This document shows positions 17,603 through 26,632 of a stretch of DNA of 64,000 nucleotides, piece after piece. The first letter of the stretch is position 1. Each line of letters starts with the position of its first letter. Under the pieces are notes generated by a model, which had not been told where the DNA came from, did not search any database, and was given only the letters and a program-made list of their open reading frames with translations. Position numbers and translations under genes: made by a program. The DNA is from Pseudomonas sp. C2B4 (lineage in GTDB: Bacteria > Pseudomonadota > Gammaproteobacteria > Pseudomonadales > Pseudomonadaceae), in the NCBI RefSeq assembly GCF_013359695.1, contig NZ_JABFMU010000025.1, positions 16,494 through 80,493 on the forward strand, written 5' to 3'.

Positions 17603-18223
17603 ATGAAAACCCGCGACCGCATCCTCGAATGTGCCCTGCAGTTGTTCAATCAGAAGGGCGAGCCGAACGTCTCCACCATGGAAATTGCCAACGAAATGGG
17701 CATCAGCCCGGGCAATCTCTACTACCACTTCCACGGCAAGGAGCCGTTGATACTCGGGCTGTTCGAACGTTTTCAAGCCGAGTTGGCGCCGCTGCTCGAT
17801 CCACCGGCGGACGTCGAACTGGCCCCCGAGGATTACTGGCTGTTCCTGCACCTGATCGTCGAGCGCCTGGCTCACTATCGTTTTCTGTTTCAGGACCTGT
17901 CCAACCTGGCCGGGCGATTGCCGAAACTCGCCAAGGGCATTCGCAACCTGCTCAATGGGCTCAAGCGCACGCTGGCGTCGTTGTTGGCGCAATTGAAGGC
18001 GCAGGGGCAATTGGTCAGCGACACCCAGGCCCTGGGGCAACTGGTGGAGCAAATCACCATGACCCTGCTGTTCTCACTGGACTATCAGCGGATTCTCGAT
18101 CGCGAAGGTGAAGTCCGGCTGGTGGTGTACCAGATCATGATGCTGGTGGCGCCGCACCTGTTGCCACCGATCAAGGTGGCGACGGAAAAGATGGCCCTTC
18201 AATACCTGGAAGAACACGAATAA
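17603..18223 (+). CDS. phaD: TetR-family transcriptional regulator PhaD
   Basis: A 206-residue regulator. The N-terminal TetR helix-turn-helix covers about residues 1-50 (MKTRDRILECALQLFNQKG, MEIANEMGISPGNLYYHF). The rest is a helical ligand/dimerisation domain. In Pseudomonas, PhaD activates the phaI and phaC1 promoters. It is the last gene of the + strand pha operon, convergent with phaF across a shared terminator. Confidence 0.93.
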   Translation: MKTRDRILECALQLFNQKGEPNVSTMEIANEMGISPGNLYYHFHGKEPLILGLFERFQAELAPLLDPPADVELAPEDYWLFLHLIVERLAHYRFLFQDLSNLAGRLPKLAKGIRNLLNGLKRTLASLLAQLKAQGQLVSDTQALGQLVEQITMTLLFSLDYQRILDREGEVRLVVYQIMMLVAPHLLPPIKVATEKMALQYLEEHE

Positions 18224-18242
18224 CCCTGACCACCACACATCC

Positions 18243-18333
18243 TGTGGGAGCGAGCCTGCTCGCGAAAACGGTGTGACAGTTGCCATCAATGCTGAATGGA
18301 ATACCGCATTCGCGAGCAGGCTCGCTCCCACAG
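18243..18333. repeat. REPIN, long-spacer form
   Basis: Opens TGTGGGAG and closes CTCCCACA. The spacer contains CATCAATGCTGAATG. It lies in the phaD-phaF convergent gap. Confidence 0.9.
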
Positions 18334-18367
18334 TGGTTCCCTGGTGGTGCCAAGTCTACGCACAAAC

Positions 18368-18403
18368 AAAAACGCCCGACCTTGGCAGGCCGGGCGTTTT
18401 TTT
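18368..18403. terminator. Bidirectional terminator between phaD and phaF
   Basis: AAAAACGCCCG pairs with CGGGCGTTTTTTT around a short internal loop. A and T runs on both sides serve phaD (+) and phaF (-). Confidence 0.85.
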
Positions 18404-18416
18404 GAGCCCTGATGAA

Positions 18417-19262
18417 TCAGGACTGACTGGTTGGCGTCGATGGAGCTGGCGCGGCAGTCGGGGTTACAGCAGGGGCTGGTGCAGCGGCGGAATTCGCCGG
18501 GCTGACCGGGGCGGCAGGTGTTGCCGGTTTGACGGCTGCCACTGCTGGTTTCGGTGCGGCGGCTTTTGCAGCGGCCGGTTTTTTCACTGCTGGTTTCTTC
18601 GCGGCAGCGGGTTTGGCTGCAGGCTTGGCCGCTGCCGTTTTAGCGGCAGGCTTGGCAGCAGGCTTCGCAGCCGGTTTAGCGGCAGTTTTTGCTGCTACAG
18701 GTTTAGCCGCTGGCTTGGCAGCTGCAGGTTTTGCAGCGGCAGTCTTGGCAGCAGGTTTGGCGGCAGCCTTGGCCAGTGGCTTGGCTGCGGTCTTGGCGGC
18801 CGGTTTGGCAGCTGGCTTGGCTGCGGCGGTTTTCGCCGCAACAGGCGCAACCTTGGCACCGGTCAGTTTTTCGATTTGCTTGGTCAGTGTGTCGACCTTG
18901 CTGTGCAACGCCTTGACTTCACTGCGGCTCGGCACGCCCAGACGCGAAATGGCGCTGTTCAGGCGCTTGTCGAAAGCCCCTTCCAGCTCGTCCCACTTGC
19001 CCAGTGCGCGGTCTTTCACGCCGCTGATGCGTGATTTGGCCGAAGAGGCGGAGTCCTTGGCGCTGTCCTTGGCAGTGTCGACTTTCTTGCCAATGGCCTT
19101 CTCGGCTTTCTCGCCATCCTTGACCAATGCCTCGAAGACTTTGCTGCCGTCAGTGTCGATCTTCGAGTACACGCCTAAACCAGCCAGCCAGATCTTGCGG
19201 GAATATTCTTCAATTTTCCCGGCCCACGAGCTGCTTTTTTCGGTGTTCTTTTTAACAGCCAT
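18417..19262 (-). CDS. phaF: PHA granule-associated phasin and nucleoid-like protein PhaF
   Basis: A 281-residue bifunctional phasin. The N-terminal phasin domain (about 1-120, with IWLAGLGVYSKI near residue 28) and a coiled coil bind PHA granules. A histone H1-like tail from about residue 140 consists of AAKPA/KTAAKP repeats, then a Pro/Ala end. In P. putida this tail binds DNA and helps segregate granules at division. It lies ten bases downstream of phaI in the same operon. The tail gives strongly biased, repetitive DNA at about 18530-18850. Confidence 0.95.
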   Translation of the reverse strand: MAVKKNTEKSSSWAGKIEEYSRKIWLAGLGVYSKIDTDGSKVFEALVKDGEKAEKAIGKKVDTAKDSAKDSASSAKSRISGVKDRALGKWDELEGAFDKRLNSAISRLGVPSRSEVKALHSKVDTLTKQIEKLTGAKVAPVAAKTAAAKPAAKPAAKTAAKPLAKAAAKPAAKTAAAKPAAAKPAAKPVAAKTAAKPAAKPAAKPAAKTAAAKPAAKPAAAKKPAVKKPAAAKAAAPKPAVAAVKPATPAAPVSPANSAAAPAPAVTPTAAPAPSTPTSQS

Positions 19263-19272
19263 CCCGTTCTCC

Positions 19273-19695
19273 TTAAGATTTACGCGCGACGCGTTCGAGC
19301 AATGCCGTCAACTCATCGAGCTTGACAGAGAGTGTCTCAACGTCATGTTTAGACGGAATGCCGATACGATTCAAGGCACTTGCGACACGCGAGTCGAACG
19401 CCTTCTCGACCTTGTCGAGCTGAACTTCGACACGGCCCTTGAAAGAGCTCACTTCATTCTTGGCTTCATCGATCTCGGCATTGGCTGCTTCGAGTTTCTC
19501 GGCAACCACTTTTTTGCCTTTGGTTTCAACAGCTTGACCCGCCTTGATCAGCTCTTGAAAGTAGTCGCTGCCCTCTTGGCCAACCTTGGCGTAGGCACCC
19601 AGGCCTGCCAGCCAGATCTTGCGGGCATAGGATTTGACGTCACTCAGAGCAGTGGTCGAAGCGTCGATTTTTTTCTTCAAAATAACTTTGGCCAT
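19273..19695 (-). CDS. phaI: PHA granule-associated phasin PhaI
   Basis: A 140-residue phasin homologous to the N-terminal half of PhaF (shared IWLAGLGAYAKVG motif). It has a long amphipathic helix and a coiled coil to the C-terminus, and no DNA-binding tail. ATG 19695 is preceded by GAGGTG and begins MAKVILKKK; an upstream in-frame start at 19755 adds a non-family leader and is rejected. It is the first gene of the phaI-phaF operon. Its promoter, expected to be PhaD-regulated, lies in 19696-19825. Confidence 0.94.
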   Translation of the reverse strand: MAKVILKKKIDASTTALSDVKSYARKIWLAGLGAYAKVGQEGSDYFQELIKAGQAVETKGKKVVAEKLEAANAEIDEAKNEVSSFKGRVEVQLDKVEKAFDSRVASALNRIGIPSKHDVETLSVKLDELTALLERVARKS

Positions 19696-19825
19696 GGTGC
19701 ACCTCACGCGCAGAAGGTTTGAGGAACTGCCCGGGTAAGTGTCGGGCTCTGGCACAAAGTAGGGAGAAAAATTAGAAACGGCACCCTAACAACTGACACA
19801 AACCTTCGGATTCGCCACATAAAAA

Positions 19826-19915
19826 TGTAGGAGTGAGCCTGCTCGCGATTGCGGAGTATCAGTCGACATCAATGCTGACTGTTCCACCGCTATCGCGAGC
19901 AGGCTCACTCCTACA
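19826..19915. repeat. REPIN, long-spacer form (TGTAGGAGTGAG variant)
   Basis: Both arms carry the same changes (TGTAGGAGTGAG and CTCACTCCTACA), which points to compensatory or co-inherited arms. The spacer contains CATCAATGCTGA. Confidence 0.88.
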
Positions 19916-19938
19916 AGGGATGTGATTTCAATCGGGAA

Positions 19939-20214
19939 TCAGACCAGGGCCTTGTCGAGCGCCTTTTCGATCTCCGCTTTGATCATGCCGCTCATGGCCG
20001 ACATCATCAGGCCCAGTTCCACATCGACGCGGATCGAATCATCGCTCACATGCACAGCACCTTTCACACCCGAACGCTTGAGGTTCAGGGTGTCGCCGGA
20101 CCATTGCGGCTCCAGGCCATATTGGTCGCGGAGTTTCTGCGCCAGCTTGTCGGCCTTCTCGCGCGCCGCTTCCTTACCCAGGCCGTGGGCACGCTCAACA
20201 CTAATACGGGCCAT
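19939..20214 (-). CDS. Small polyhydroxyalkanoate-system family protein
   Basis: A 91-residue protein (MARISVERAHGLGKEAAREK...) of the family annotated as polyhydroxyalkanoic acid system protein, found next to phaFI in pseudomonads. It has a lysine-rich helix, a beta-rich middle (WSGDTLNLKRSGVKGAVHV) and a C-terminal helix rich in Met/Ala. The biochemical function is unknown. It is divergent from ubiE, and a REPIN separates it from phaI. Confidence 0.8.
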   Translation of the reverse strand: MARISVERAHGLGKEAAREKADKLAQKLRDQYGLEPQWSGDTLNLKRSGVKGAVHVSDDSIRVDVELGLMMSAMSGMIKAEIEKALDKALV

Positions 20215-20380
20215 CGAATGACTCCTGTTTTATGACTGCCGCTCTTTGAATGTTGCTCGGAGAATCCTGACCGCCTGCGGCAAAACGTCCCGAGGGTGAT
20301 CCATCTTACCTTCAGCCATGCCAAGACAAAGCATCCCTTGGGGATTAGAATGTCGCGCATTCTCTTTTGGTGACAGCGAT

Positions 20381-21151
20381 ATGACTGATCAGCGCAAAGG
20401 CAGCGATGCCGAACCCACCACTCACTTCGGCTTCAAAAACGTTCCGGAAAGCCAGAAAGCGGAAAAAGTCGCTGAAGTTTTCCATTCGGTAGCCGCCAAG
20501 TACGACCTGATGAACGACCTCCTGTCGGGCGGCATGCACCGTCTGTGGAAGCGTTTCGCAATCGAACTGTCGGGCGTCCGCACCGGCAACCGCGTGCTGG
20601 ACATCGCCGGTGGCACCGGCGACCTGACCCGCAAGTTCTCGCATCTTGTAGGCCCGACCGGTCAGGTCGTGCTGGCCGACATCAACGAATCCATGCTCAA
20701 GGTCGGTCGCGACCGCCTGCTGGACCTGGGTGTGGCCGGCAACGTTGAATTCGTCCAGGCCGACGCCGAAAAACTGCCCTTCCCGGACAACCACTTCGAC
20801 TGCGTGACCATCGCTTTCGGCCTGCGCAACGTGACGCACAAGGAAGATGCCCTGCGCTCGATGCTGCGCGTGCTCAAGCCTGGCGGCCGCCTGCTGGTGC
20901 TGGAGTTCTCCAAGCCGACCAACGCGCTGATGTCCAAGGCCTACGATGCCTACTCGTTCGCCTTCATGCCGTTGATGGGCAAGCTGATCACCAACGATTC
21001 GGAAAGCTATCGCTACCTGGCCGAGTCGATCCGCATGCACCCGAATCAGGAAACCCTGAAGTCGATGATGGTCGAGGCCGGTTTCGACCGCGTGACCTAT
21101 CACAACATGACCGCAGGTATCGTCGCCCTGCATCGCGGCATCAAGCCCTGA
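20381..21151 (+). CDS. ubiE: Ubiquinone/menaquinone biosynthesis C-methyltransferase UbiE
   Basis: A 256-residue SAM-dependent methyltransferase that C-methylates 2-polyprenyl-6-methoxy-1,4-benzoquinol. Conserved segments are the SAM motif VLDIAGGTGDLT near residue 74, the UbiE signatures YDLMNDLLSGGMHRLWKR near 45 and FGLRNVTHKEDALRSM near 145, and LEFSKP. The frame is open from 20318, but ATG 20381 gives the family start MTDQRKG. Its TGA overlaps the ATG of ubiJ, so ubiE-ubiJ-ubiB form one tightly coupled unit. Confidence 0.96.
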   Translation: MTDQRKGSDAEPTTHFGFKNVPESQKAEKVAEVFHSVAAKYDLMNDLLSGGMHRLWKRFAIELSGVRTGNRVLDIAGGTGDLTRKFSHLVGPTGQVVLADINESMLKVGRDRLLDLGVAGNVEFVQADAEKLPFPDNHFDCVTIAFGLRNVTHKEDALRSMLRVLKPGGRLLVLEFSKPTNALMSKAYDAYSFAFMPLMGKLITNDSESYRYLAESIRMHPNQETLKSMMVEAGFDRVTYHNMTAGIVALHRGIKP

Positions 21152-21774
21152 TGCTGCTCGCCGGTCTGCTCGCCAGCGTTGAACTCGGCCTGAACCGGGT
21201 GCTGCGTCTCGACAGCACGGCGCTGCCGCGTCTCGCGCATTTGAGCGGCAAAGTCATTGCCGTCGATTGCCGCAGTCCGGCGCTGAAATTGTTCATCCTG
21301 CCCAGCGATGAAGGCCTGATGCTCGCCTCCCAGTGGGAAACCGGCGCCGATTGCACCTTGCGCGCGCCGGCCTCCAGCCTGTTGAAACTGGCGATGAGCA
21401 AGGACAAGACGTCTGTCCTGCACGGACCGGAAGTCGAGCTCGACGGCGACAGCGGCGTGCTGCTGGAACTGTCGGCCATCCTCCAGGACCTTGAGCTGGA
21501 CTGGGAATATGAACTCTCGCGCTGGCTCGGCCCCGTCGCCACGCAACTGGTGGGTGGTCACCTGCGCAGCCGCGCCCGCTGGTATCAGCAAGGCTTTGCC
21601 AGCCTGGGCCAGAATCTGGGCGAATACCTGGCCGAAGAATCGCGCAGCCTCGTCGGCCAGCGCGAAGCCGAAGCCCGATTCAGTGAACTGGACCAGATCA
21701 AACTCGATCTGGAACGTCTTGAGGCGCGATTCGAGCGCCTTTCCCGATCCCTCGACCCAAGCGATAACGCATGA
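21151..21774 (+). CDS. ubiJ: Ubiquinone biosynthesis accessory factor UbiJ (SCP2 domain)
   Basis: A 207-residue protein with an N-terminal SCP2 lipid-binding domain (about 10-110) and a C-terminal helical/coiled-coil segment (EARFSELDQIKLDLERLEARFERL). In E. coli, UbiJ organises the soluble Ubi complex and binds quinone intermediates. It starts on the last base of the ubiE stop codon, and its own stop overlaps the ubiB start (ATGA). Confidence 0.9.
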   Translation: MLLAGLLASVELGLNRVLRLDSTALPRLAHLSGKVIAVDCRSPALKLFILPSDEGLMLASQWETGADCTLRAPASSLLKLAMSKDKTSVLHGPEVELDGDSGVLLELSAILQDLELDWEYELSRWLGPVATQLVGGHLRSRARWYQQGFASLGQNLGEYLAEESRSLVGQREAEARFSELDQIKLDLERLEARFERLSRSLDPSDNA

Positions 21775-23375
21775 AGCTGCTTGCCGTCCGCCGTCTGTTG
21801 CGCATCCAGCGCGTCGTGATCCGCTACCGCCTCGATGACCTGCTGTTCGCCCTGCCGCTGCCCTGGTTTCTCCTGGTGCTGCGATACGCCTTGCCGTGGC
21901 GCTGGTTCCCGCGCAAGACCCTGGATCTGAGCCGAGGCGCGAGACTGCGCCTGGCACTGCAGGACCTGGGGCCGATCTTCATCAAGTTCGGGCAGATTCT
22001 GTCCACCCGTCGTGACCTGCTACCCGAAGACATCGCCGATGAGTTGATGCTGCTGCAGGACCGCGTGCCGCCGTTCGACTCACAAGTGTCGGTCAAGCTG
22101 ATCGAAGAGCAGCTCGGCAAGAAGATCAGCGAGGTGTTCAGCCGATTCGACGTTGAACCGCTGGCCTCGGCCTCGGTGGCGCAGGTGCACGCCGCGCAAC
22201 TGAAGACCGGTGAAGAAGTGGTGGTCAAGGTGATCCGGCCGGGCCTGAAGCCGGTGATCGCACAGGACCTGGCGTGGCTGTTCATCCTGGCCCGCGCCGC
22301 GGAAAAAGTCTCCGCCGATGCGCGCCTGCTGCACCCGGTGGACGTGGTCAGCGACTATGAAAAAACCATCTACGACGAACTTGACCTGCTGCGCGAGGCG
22401 GCCAACGCCAGCCAGTTGAAGCGCAACTTCGAGGGTTCGCCGCTGCTCTACGTGCCGCAAGTCTATTGGGACTGGTGCCGGCCGAAAGTGCTGGTGATGG
22501 AGCGCATCTACGGCATCCAGGTCACCGACCTCGCGACCCTGGCCGACCAGCGCACCGACATGAAAATGCTTGCCGAACGCGGCGTGGAGATCTTCTTCAC
22601 CCAGGTGTTCCGCGACAGCTTCTTCCACGCCGACATGCACCCCGGCAACATTTTTGTCAGCACCGTGCAGCCGTGGAGCCCGCAATACATTGCGATCGAC
22701 TGCGGCATCGTCGGCAGCCTGACCCCGGAAGACCAGGATTACCTGGCGCGCAACCTGTTCGCCTTCTTCAAGCGCGATTACCGCCGCGTGGCGCAGTTGC
22801 ACATCGATTCGGGCTGGGTGCCGGCGGAAACCAAACTCAACGAATTCGAAGCGGCTATCCGCACGGTGTGCGAGCCGATCTTCGAAAAACCGTTAAAAGA
22901 TATTTCCTTCGGTCAGGTACTGATGCGCCTGTTCCAGACCGCGCGCCGCTTCAACATGGAAGTTCAGCCACAACTCGTGCTGCTGCAAAAAACCCTGTTG
23001 AACATCGAAGGCCTGGGTCGCCAGCTGTACCCCGACCTCGACCTGTGGAACACCGCGCAGCCTTTCCTTGAGCGCTGGATGCGCGAGCGTGTCAGCCCCA
23101 AGGCCTTGTTCGGCAACGTGCAGAGCCAGATCGAGCAGATTCCGCACCTGGCCAACATGACCCGTGACCTGCTGGAACGCCTGTCTCAGCCCCACGCCAG
23201 CGATCCACTGCCACCTTGGCACCGACGCCGCGACGACTGGTTCCTTCGGCTGCTCGGTACCGCCCACCTGGCGGGTGGCGCCATCCTCGCCGCCGGAGGA
23301 CCGCTGAACCAGTTGGCCTATTGGCCAGCAGGCATCATGATGGCCGTCGGTTTGTATCTGGTCGTGCGCCGATAG
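21771..23375 (+). CDS. ubiB: Ubiquinone biosynthesis protein kinase-like UbiB
   Basis: A 534-residue atypical (ABC1/ADCK) kinase-like protein required for ubiquinone synthesis. The KxGQ segment is IKFGQILSTRRDLLPEDI near residue 70. An Ala-rich loop ASASVAQVHAAQL replaces the glycine-rich loop near 130, followed by the lysine in VVVKVIRPG and the catalytic region FFHADMHPGN near 285. Two C-terminal transmembrane helices (about 490-532) anchor it. It overlaps ubiJ by four bases. Confidence 0.96.
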   Translation: MKLLAVRRLLRIQRVVIRYRLDDLLFALPLPWFLLVLRYALPWRWFPRKTLDLSRGARLRLALQDLGPIFIKFGQILSTRRDLLPEDIADELMLLQDRVPPFDSQVSVKLIEEQLGKKISEVFSRFDVEPLASASVAQVHAAQLKTGEEVVVKVIRPGLKPVIAQDLAWLFILARAAEKVSADARLLHPVDVVSDYEKTIYDELDLLREAANASQLKRNFEGSPLLYVPQVYWDWCRPKVLVMERIYGIQVTDLATLADQRTDMKMLAERGVEIFFTQVFRDSFFHADMHPGNIFVSTVQPWSPQYIAIDCGIVGSLTPEDQDYLARNLFAFFKRDYRRVAQLHIDSGWVPAETKLNEFEAAIRTVCEPIFEKPLKDISFGQVLMRLFQTARRFNMEVQPQLVLLQKTLLNIEGLGRQLYPDLDLWNTAQPFLERWMRERVSPKALFGNVQSQIEQIPHLANMTRDLLERLSQPHASDPLPPWHRRRDDWFLRLLGTAHLAGGAILAAGGPLNQLAYWPAGIMMAVGLYLVVRR

Positions 23376-23467
23376 CCAGTTGTGTGAACGACTGGCACAC
23401 TGTTTCAACGCCCTGATTTGTAATTTAGGCCACGGCTATTGAAGTGCGGGCCGCCTCGGAGTCGTAG

Positions 23468-23869
23468 ATGAAAAACTGGCTGGACGAGATCAAGTGGGAC
23501 GCCGATGGCCTGGTGCCGGCAATTGCCCAGGATCACAAGACCGGGCGCGTCCTGATGATGGCCTGGATGAACCGTGAAGCGCTGGAACTGACCGCTGCCG
23601 AGAACCGCGCCATCTACTGGTCGCGGTCCCGTGGCAAGTTGTGGCGCAAGGGCGAAGAGTCCGGTCACGTGCAGACCCTGCATGAGATGCGCCTGGATTG
23701 CGACGCCGACGTCATCATCCTGATGGTCGAGCAGATCGGTGACATCGCCTGCCATACAGGCCGCCAAAGCTGCTTCTATCGCGTTTTCGAGAACGGCGAC
23801 TGGAAAACCGTCGATCCGGTCCTGAAAGATCCGCATGCCATTTACTCCGCAGGACACACACATGAGTGA
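23468..23869 (+). CDS. hisI: Phosphoribosyl-AMP cyclohydrolase
   Basis: A 133-residue enzyme of the third step of histidine biosynthesis. It has VPAIAQDHKTGRVLMMAWMNREAL, the zinc/metal motif DCDADVIILMVEQ and the C-terminal cysteines in CHTGRQSCFYR. GGAG precedes ATG 23468. It is separate from hisE, as in most pseudomonads (fused as HisIE in enterobacteria). It overlaps hisE by eight bases. Confidence 0.95.
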   Translation: MKNWLDEIKWDADGLVPAIAQDHKTGRVLMMAWMNREALELTAAENRAIYWSRSRGKLWRKGEESGHVQTLHEMRLDCDADVIILMVEQIGDIACHTGRQSCFYRVFENGDWKTVDPVLKDPHAIYSAGHTHE

Positions 23870-24194
23870 CACACTGACCCGTCTGGCCCAGGTACTGGAA
23901 GAGCGCAAAGGCGCCGCCGCCGACAGCTCGTATGTCGCCAGCCTGTACCACAAGGGCTTGAACAAGATTCTGGAAAAAGTCGGCGAAGAGTCGGTCGAAA
24001 CCATCATTGCCGCCAAGGATGCCGCCGTCAGCGGCGACTGCAGCGATGTGATCTACGAAACCGCCGATTTGTGGTTCCACAGCATGGTCATGCTCGCCCA
24101 ATTGGGGCAGCATCCACAGGCTGTACTCGATGAACTGGACCGTCGTTTCGGTCTCTCCGGACACGTCGAGAAAGCCTCGCGTCCGTCCGCCTGA
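23862..24194 (+). CDS. hisE: Phosphoribosyl-ATP pyrophosphatase
   Basis: A 110-residue MazG-like helical pyrophosphatase for the second step of histidine biosynthesis. The conserved EExxE-type metal segment is KVGEESVETIIAAK with later DVIYETADLWFH. ATG 23862 starts within hisI and gives the family N-terminus MSDTLTRLAQVLEERK. It is followed after 25 bases by tatA, the standard Pseudomonas hisI-hisE-tatABC arrangement. Confidence 0.94.
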   Translation: MSDTLTRLAQVLEERKGAAADSSYVASLYHKGLNKILEKVGEESVETIIAAKDAAVSGDCSDVIYETADLWFHSMVMLAQLGQHPQAVLDELDRRFGLSGHVEKASRPSA

Positions 24195-24219
24195 ATAACT
24201 ATTAGAGAGGAGCAGCACC

Positions 24220-24489
24220 ATGGGCATTTTTGACTGGAAACACTGGATCGTCATCCTGGTGGTTGTCGTACTGGTGTTCGGCACCAAGAAACTGAAAAAC
24301 CTCGGCACCGACGTTGGCGAATCGATCAAGGGCTTCCGCAAGGCCATGAACGACGACGAGAAACCCGCCGATCCAACGGCCACCCCGGTTCCGCCTGCTC
24401 AGCCACAAGCCACACAGTCCGTGAACCAGCCGCACACCATCGACGTGCAGGCGCAAAAAGTCGAAGAGCCGATCCGCAAAGACGTGTGA
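24220..24489 (+). CDS. tatA: Twin-arginine translocase subunit TatA
   Basis: An 89-residue protein with one N-terminal transmembrane helix (MGIFDWKHWIVILVVVVLVF). The hinge FGTKK, an amphipathic helix (LKNLGTDVGESIKGFRKAM) and a charged flexible tail follow. It polymerises to form the Tat pore for folded proteins. GAGAGGAG precedes the start. It is first in tatA-tatB-tatC. Confidence 0.95.
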   Translation: MGIFDWKHWIVILVVVVLVFGTKKLKNLGTDVGESIKGFRKAMNDDEKPADPTATPVPPAQPQATQSVNQPHTIDVQAQKVEEPIRKDV

Positions 24490-24499
24490 GCACTGACTA

Positions 24500-24928
24500 A
24501 TGTTTGGTATCAGCTTCTCTGAACTGCTGCTCGTCGGCCTCGTTGCCCTGCTGGTGCTGGGTCCCGAGCGCCTGCCGCATGCTGCTCGCACCGCCGGCCT
24601 GTGGGTCGGGCGCCTGAAGCGCAGCTTCAATGCGATCAAACAGGAAGTTGAACGTGAAATCGGGGCCGACGAGATTCGTCGGCAGCTGCACAACGAGCAC
24701 ATTCTGTCGCTGGAACAGGAGGCGCGGAAGATTTTCACGCCGACCCAGCAGGAGCCAACACCGGTTGAGCCTGTGGCGACGCCGACGATTCATGCGCCTG
24801 CCGCCGAAGCCGCACCTGCCGCACCGGCGCCTGTTGCTGCAGTGACGCCGGTTGAACCCGTTACACCTGCGGCTGCGCCTGTCGTGCCGGCCCCTCAAGA
24901 CCCAACATTGCCGCCGCGAGCCCCATGA
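24500..24928 (+). CDS. tatB: Twin-arginine translocase subunit TatB
   Basis: A 142-residue protein: MFGISFSELLLVGLVALLVLGPERLP is the TatB signature transmembrane segment with the conserved Glu and GPERLP hinge. A long amphipathic helix and an Ala/Pro-rich C-terminal tail follow. With TatC it forms the signal-peptide receptor. It lies ten bases after tatA and overlaps tatC by four bases. Confidence 0.95.
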   Translation: MFGISFSELLLVGLVALLVLGPERLPHAARTAGLWVGRLKRSFNAIKQEVEREIGADEIRRQLHNEHILSLEQEARKIFTPTQQEPTPVEPVATPTIHAPAAEAAPAAPAPVAAVTPVEPVTPAAAPVVPAPQDPTLPPRAP

Positions 24929-25719
24929 GCGATCTCCCAGAAAACGACCAGCACATGCCGCTGGTTTCGCACCTCACCGAGTTGCGTACCCGACTGCTGC
25001 GCTGCGTAGCCGCGGTGTTCATCATCTTCGCCGGGTTGTTCGCCTTCACCCAGCAGATCTACACCTTCGTCTCCACGCCGCTGCGCCAGTATCTGCCCGC
25101 GGGAGCGACGATGATCGCGACCGACGTCTCGTCGCCGTTCCTGACACCGTTGAAGCTGACGATGATGGTGTCGCTGTTCCTGGCGATCCCGGTGATCCTG
25201 CACCAGATCTGGGGTTTCATCGCGCCGGGCCTGTACAAGCATGAAAAACGCATCGCCGTGCCCTTGCTGGTATCGAGCATCGTGCTGTTCTACGCCGGCA
25301 TGGCGTTCGCCTACTTCCTGGTATTCCCGCTGATCTTCAAGTTCTTCGCCGCCGCGACCCCGGCCGGCGTGGAAATGATGACCGACATCACCAGCTACCT
25401 CGACTTCGTCATGACACTGTTCTTCGCCTTCGGCGTGGCGTTCGAGATTCCGGTGGCCGTGGTGCTGCTGGTCTGGATTGGTGTGGTCGACGTCAAATAC
25501 CTGAAGAAAATCCGCCCTTACGTGATCATCGGCTGCTTCGTGGTCGGCATGATCCTGACGCCACCGGACATCTTTTCTCAGACGCTGCTGGCCGTACCGA
25601 TGTGGCTGCTGTTCGAAATCGGCATCCTGTTTGGCGGCTTGATCAGCAAGCGCGGTGAACATCCGGACGACCAGCCGGCTGACGATCACAACGACCAGCC
25701 GCCAGCGACCCAAGCGTGA
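24925..25719 (+). CDS. tatC: Twin-arginine translocase subunit TatC
   Basis: A 264-residue inner-membrane protein with six predicted transmembrane helices. Conserved features are the N-terminal HLTELRTRLLR, the first periplasmic loop with PL..YLPAG, and the cytoplasmic WGFIAPGLYKHEKR segment. It recognises twin-arginine signal peptides. A charged Asp/Gln-rich tail (GEHPDDQPADDHND) ends the protein. It overlaps both tatB and rsmE. Confidence 0.96.
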   Translation: MSDLPENDQHMPLVSHLTELRTRLLRCVAAVFIIFAGLFAFTQQIYTFVSTPLRQYLPAGATMIATDVSSPFLTPLKLTMMVSLFLAIPVILHQIWGFIAPGLYKHEKRIAVPLLVSSIVLFYAGMAFAYFLVFPLIFKFFAAATPAGVEMMTDITSYLDFVMTLFFAFGVAFEIPVAVVLLVWIGVVDVKYLKKIRPYVIIGCFVVGMILTPPDIFSQTLLAVPMWLLFEIGILFGGLISKRGEHPDDQPADDHNDQPPATQA

Positions 25720-26423
25720 ACCTGCTGCTCCTCGAAGAGGCCGACTTCATTGCGGCCGACCGGGTGATCCTGCGCGATCGCCGGTTGACCCACATGCAGG
25801 AAGTCCATCGCTGCGAAGTCGGTGACAGCATGCGCGTGGGCCGGATCGGCGGACTGATGGGCTCGGCGGAGGTGTTGCGCCTGGACACCGCTGAAGCGGA
25901 GCTACGCGTCACCCTCGACCAGCCGCCGCCCGCCAAGCTGCCGTTGACCCTGGTATTGGCCCTGCCACGGCCCAAAATGCTGCGCAGGGTGTTTCAGACG
26001 GTGGCCGCCATGGGTGTGCCACGCATCGTCCTGGTGAACAGCTATCGCGTCGAGAAGAGCTTCTGGCAAACGCCGTTCCTGGAGCCGGAAGCGATTCGCG
26101 AGCAGTTGATCCTCGGCCTCGAACAGGCCCGGGACAGCGTGCTGCCGGAGGTCATCATCGAGAAGCGCTTCAAGCCGTTCGTCGAAGACCGTCTGCCTGC
26201 CATCACCGAAGGCACCCTTGGCCTGGTTGGCCATCCCGGCAACTACCCGCCCTGCCCTCGCGCACTGAGCGAACCGGTGACCCTGGCCATCGGCCCCGAA
26301 GGTGGCTGGATTCCTTACGAAATCGATTTGCTCGGCAAGTCCGGCCTGCAACCGGTGCAGCTGGGCGAGCGCATCCTGCGAGTTGAAACGGCCGTTACGG
26401 CGCTGCTGGCGCGCCTTTTCTAA
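25716..26423 (+). CDS. rsmE: 16S rRNA (uracil1498-N3)-methyltransferase RsmE
   Basis: A 235-residue SPOUT-class methyltransferase. A PUA-like N-terminal domain (1-70) precedes the knotted SAM domain with PRPKMLRRVFQTVAAMGVPRIVLVNSYRVEKSFW and the SAM-binding AIGPEGGW and LGERILRVETA motifs. The GTG start at 25716 overlaps the tatC stop. It is the last gene of the hisIE-tatABC unit. Confidence 0.93.
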   Translation: MNLLLLEEADFIAADRVILRDRRLTHMQEVHRCEVGDSMRVGRIGGLMGSAEVLRLDTAEAELRVTLDQPPPAKLPLTLVLALPRPKMLRRVFQTVAAMGVPRIVLVNSYRVEKSFWQTPFLEPEAIREQLILGLEQARDSVLPEVIIEKRFKPFVEDRLPAITEGTLGLVGHPGNYPPCPRALSEPVTLAIGPEGGWIPYEIDLLGKSGLQPVQLGERILRVETAVTALLARLF

Positions 26424-26437
26424 CAATACGAAATTCC

Positions 26438-26527
26438 TGTGGGAGCGGGCTTGCTCGCGAAAGCGGTGGGTCAGTCAACACTGATGTGACCGAAACACCG
26501 CTTTCGCGAGCAAGCCCGCTCCCACAG
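26438..26527. repeat. REPIN, long-spacer form (GGGCTTGC variant)
   Basis: Opens TGTGGGAGCGGGC and closes GCCCGCTCCCACA; both arms share the variant core. The spacer contains CACTGATGTG. It lies between rsmE and the chemoreceptor. Confidence 0.9.
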
Positions 26528-26632
26528 GTCATCATTCGCTCTAGTCCGTATATCGGACAGCTCCTACAGAACCCCGCCCCCCTGCCGATATACCCCCCAT
26601 AAAACCAATGAATGGTCCAAGGGAGTTGCAGC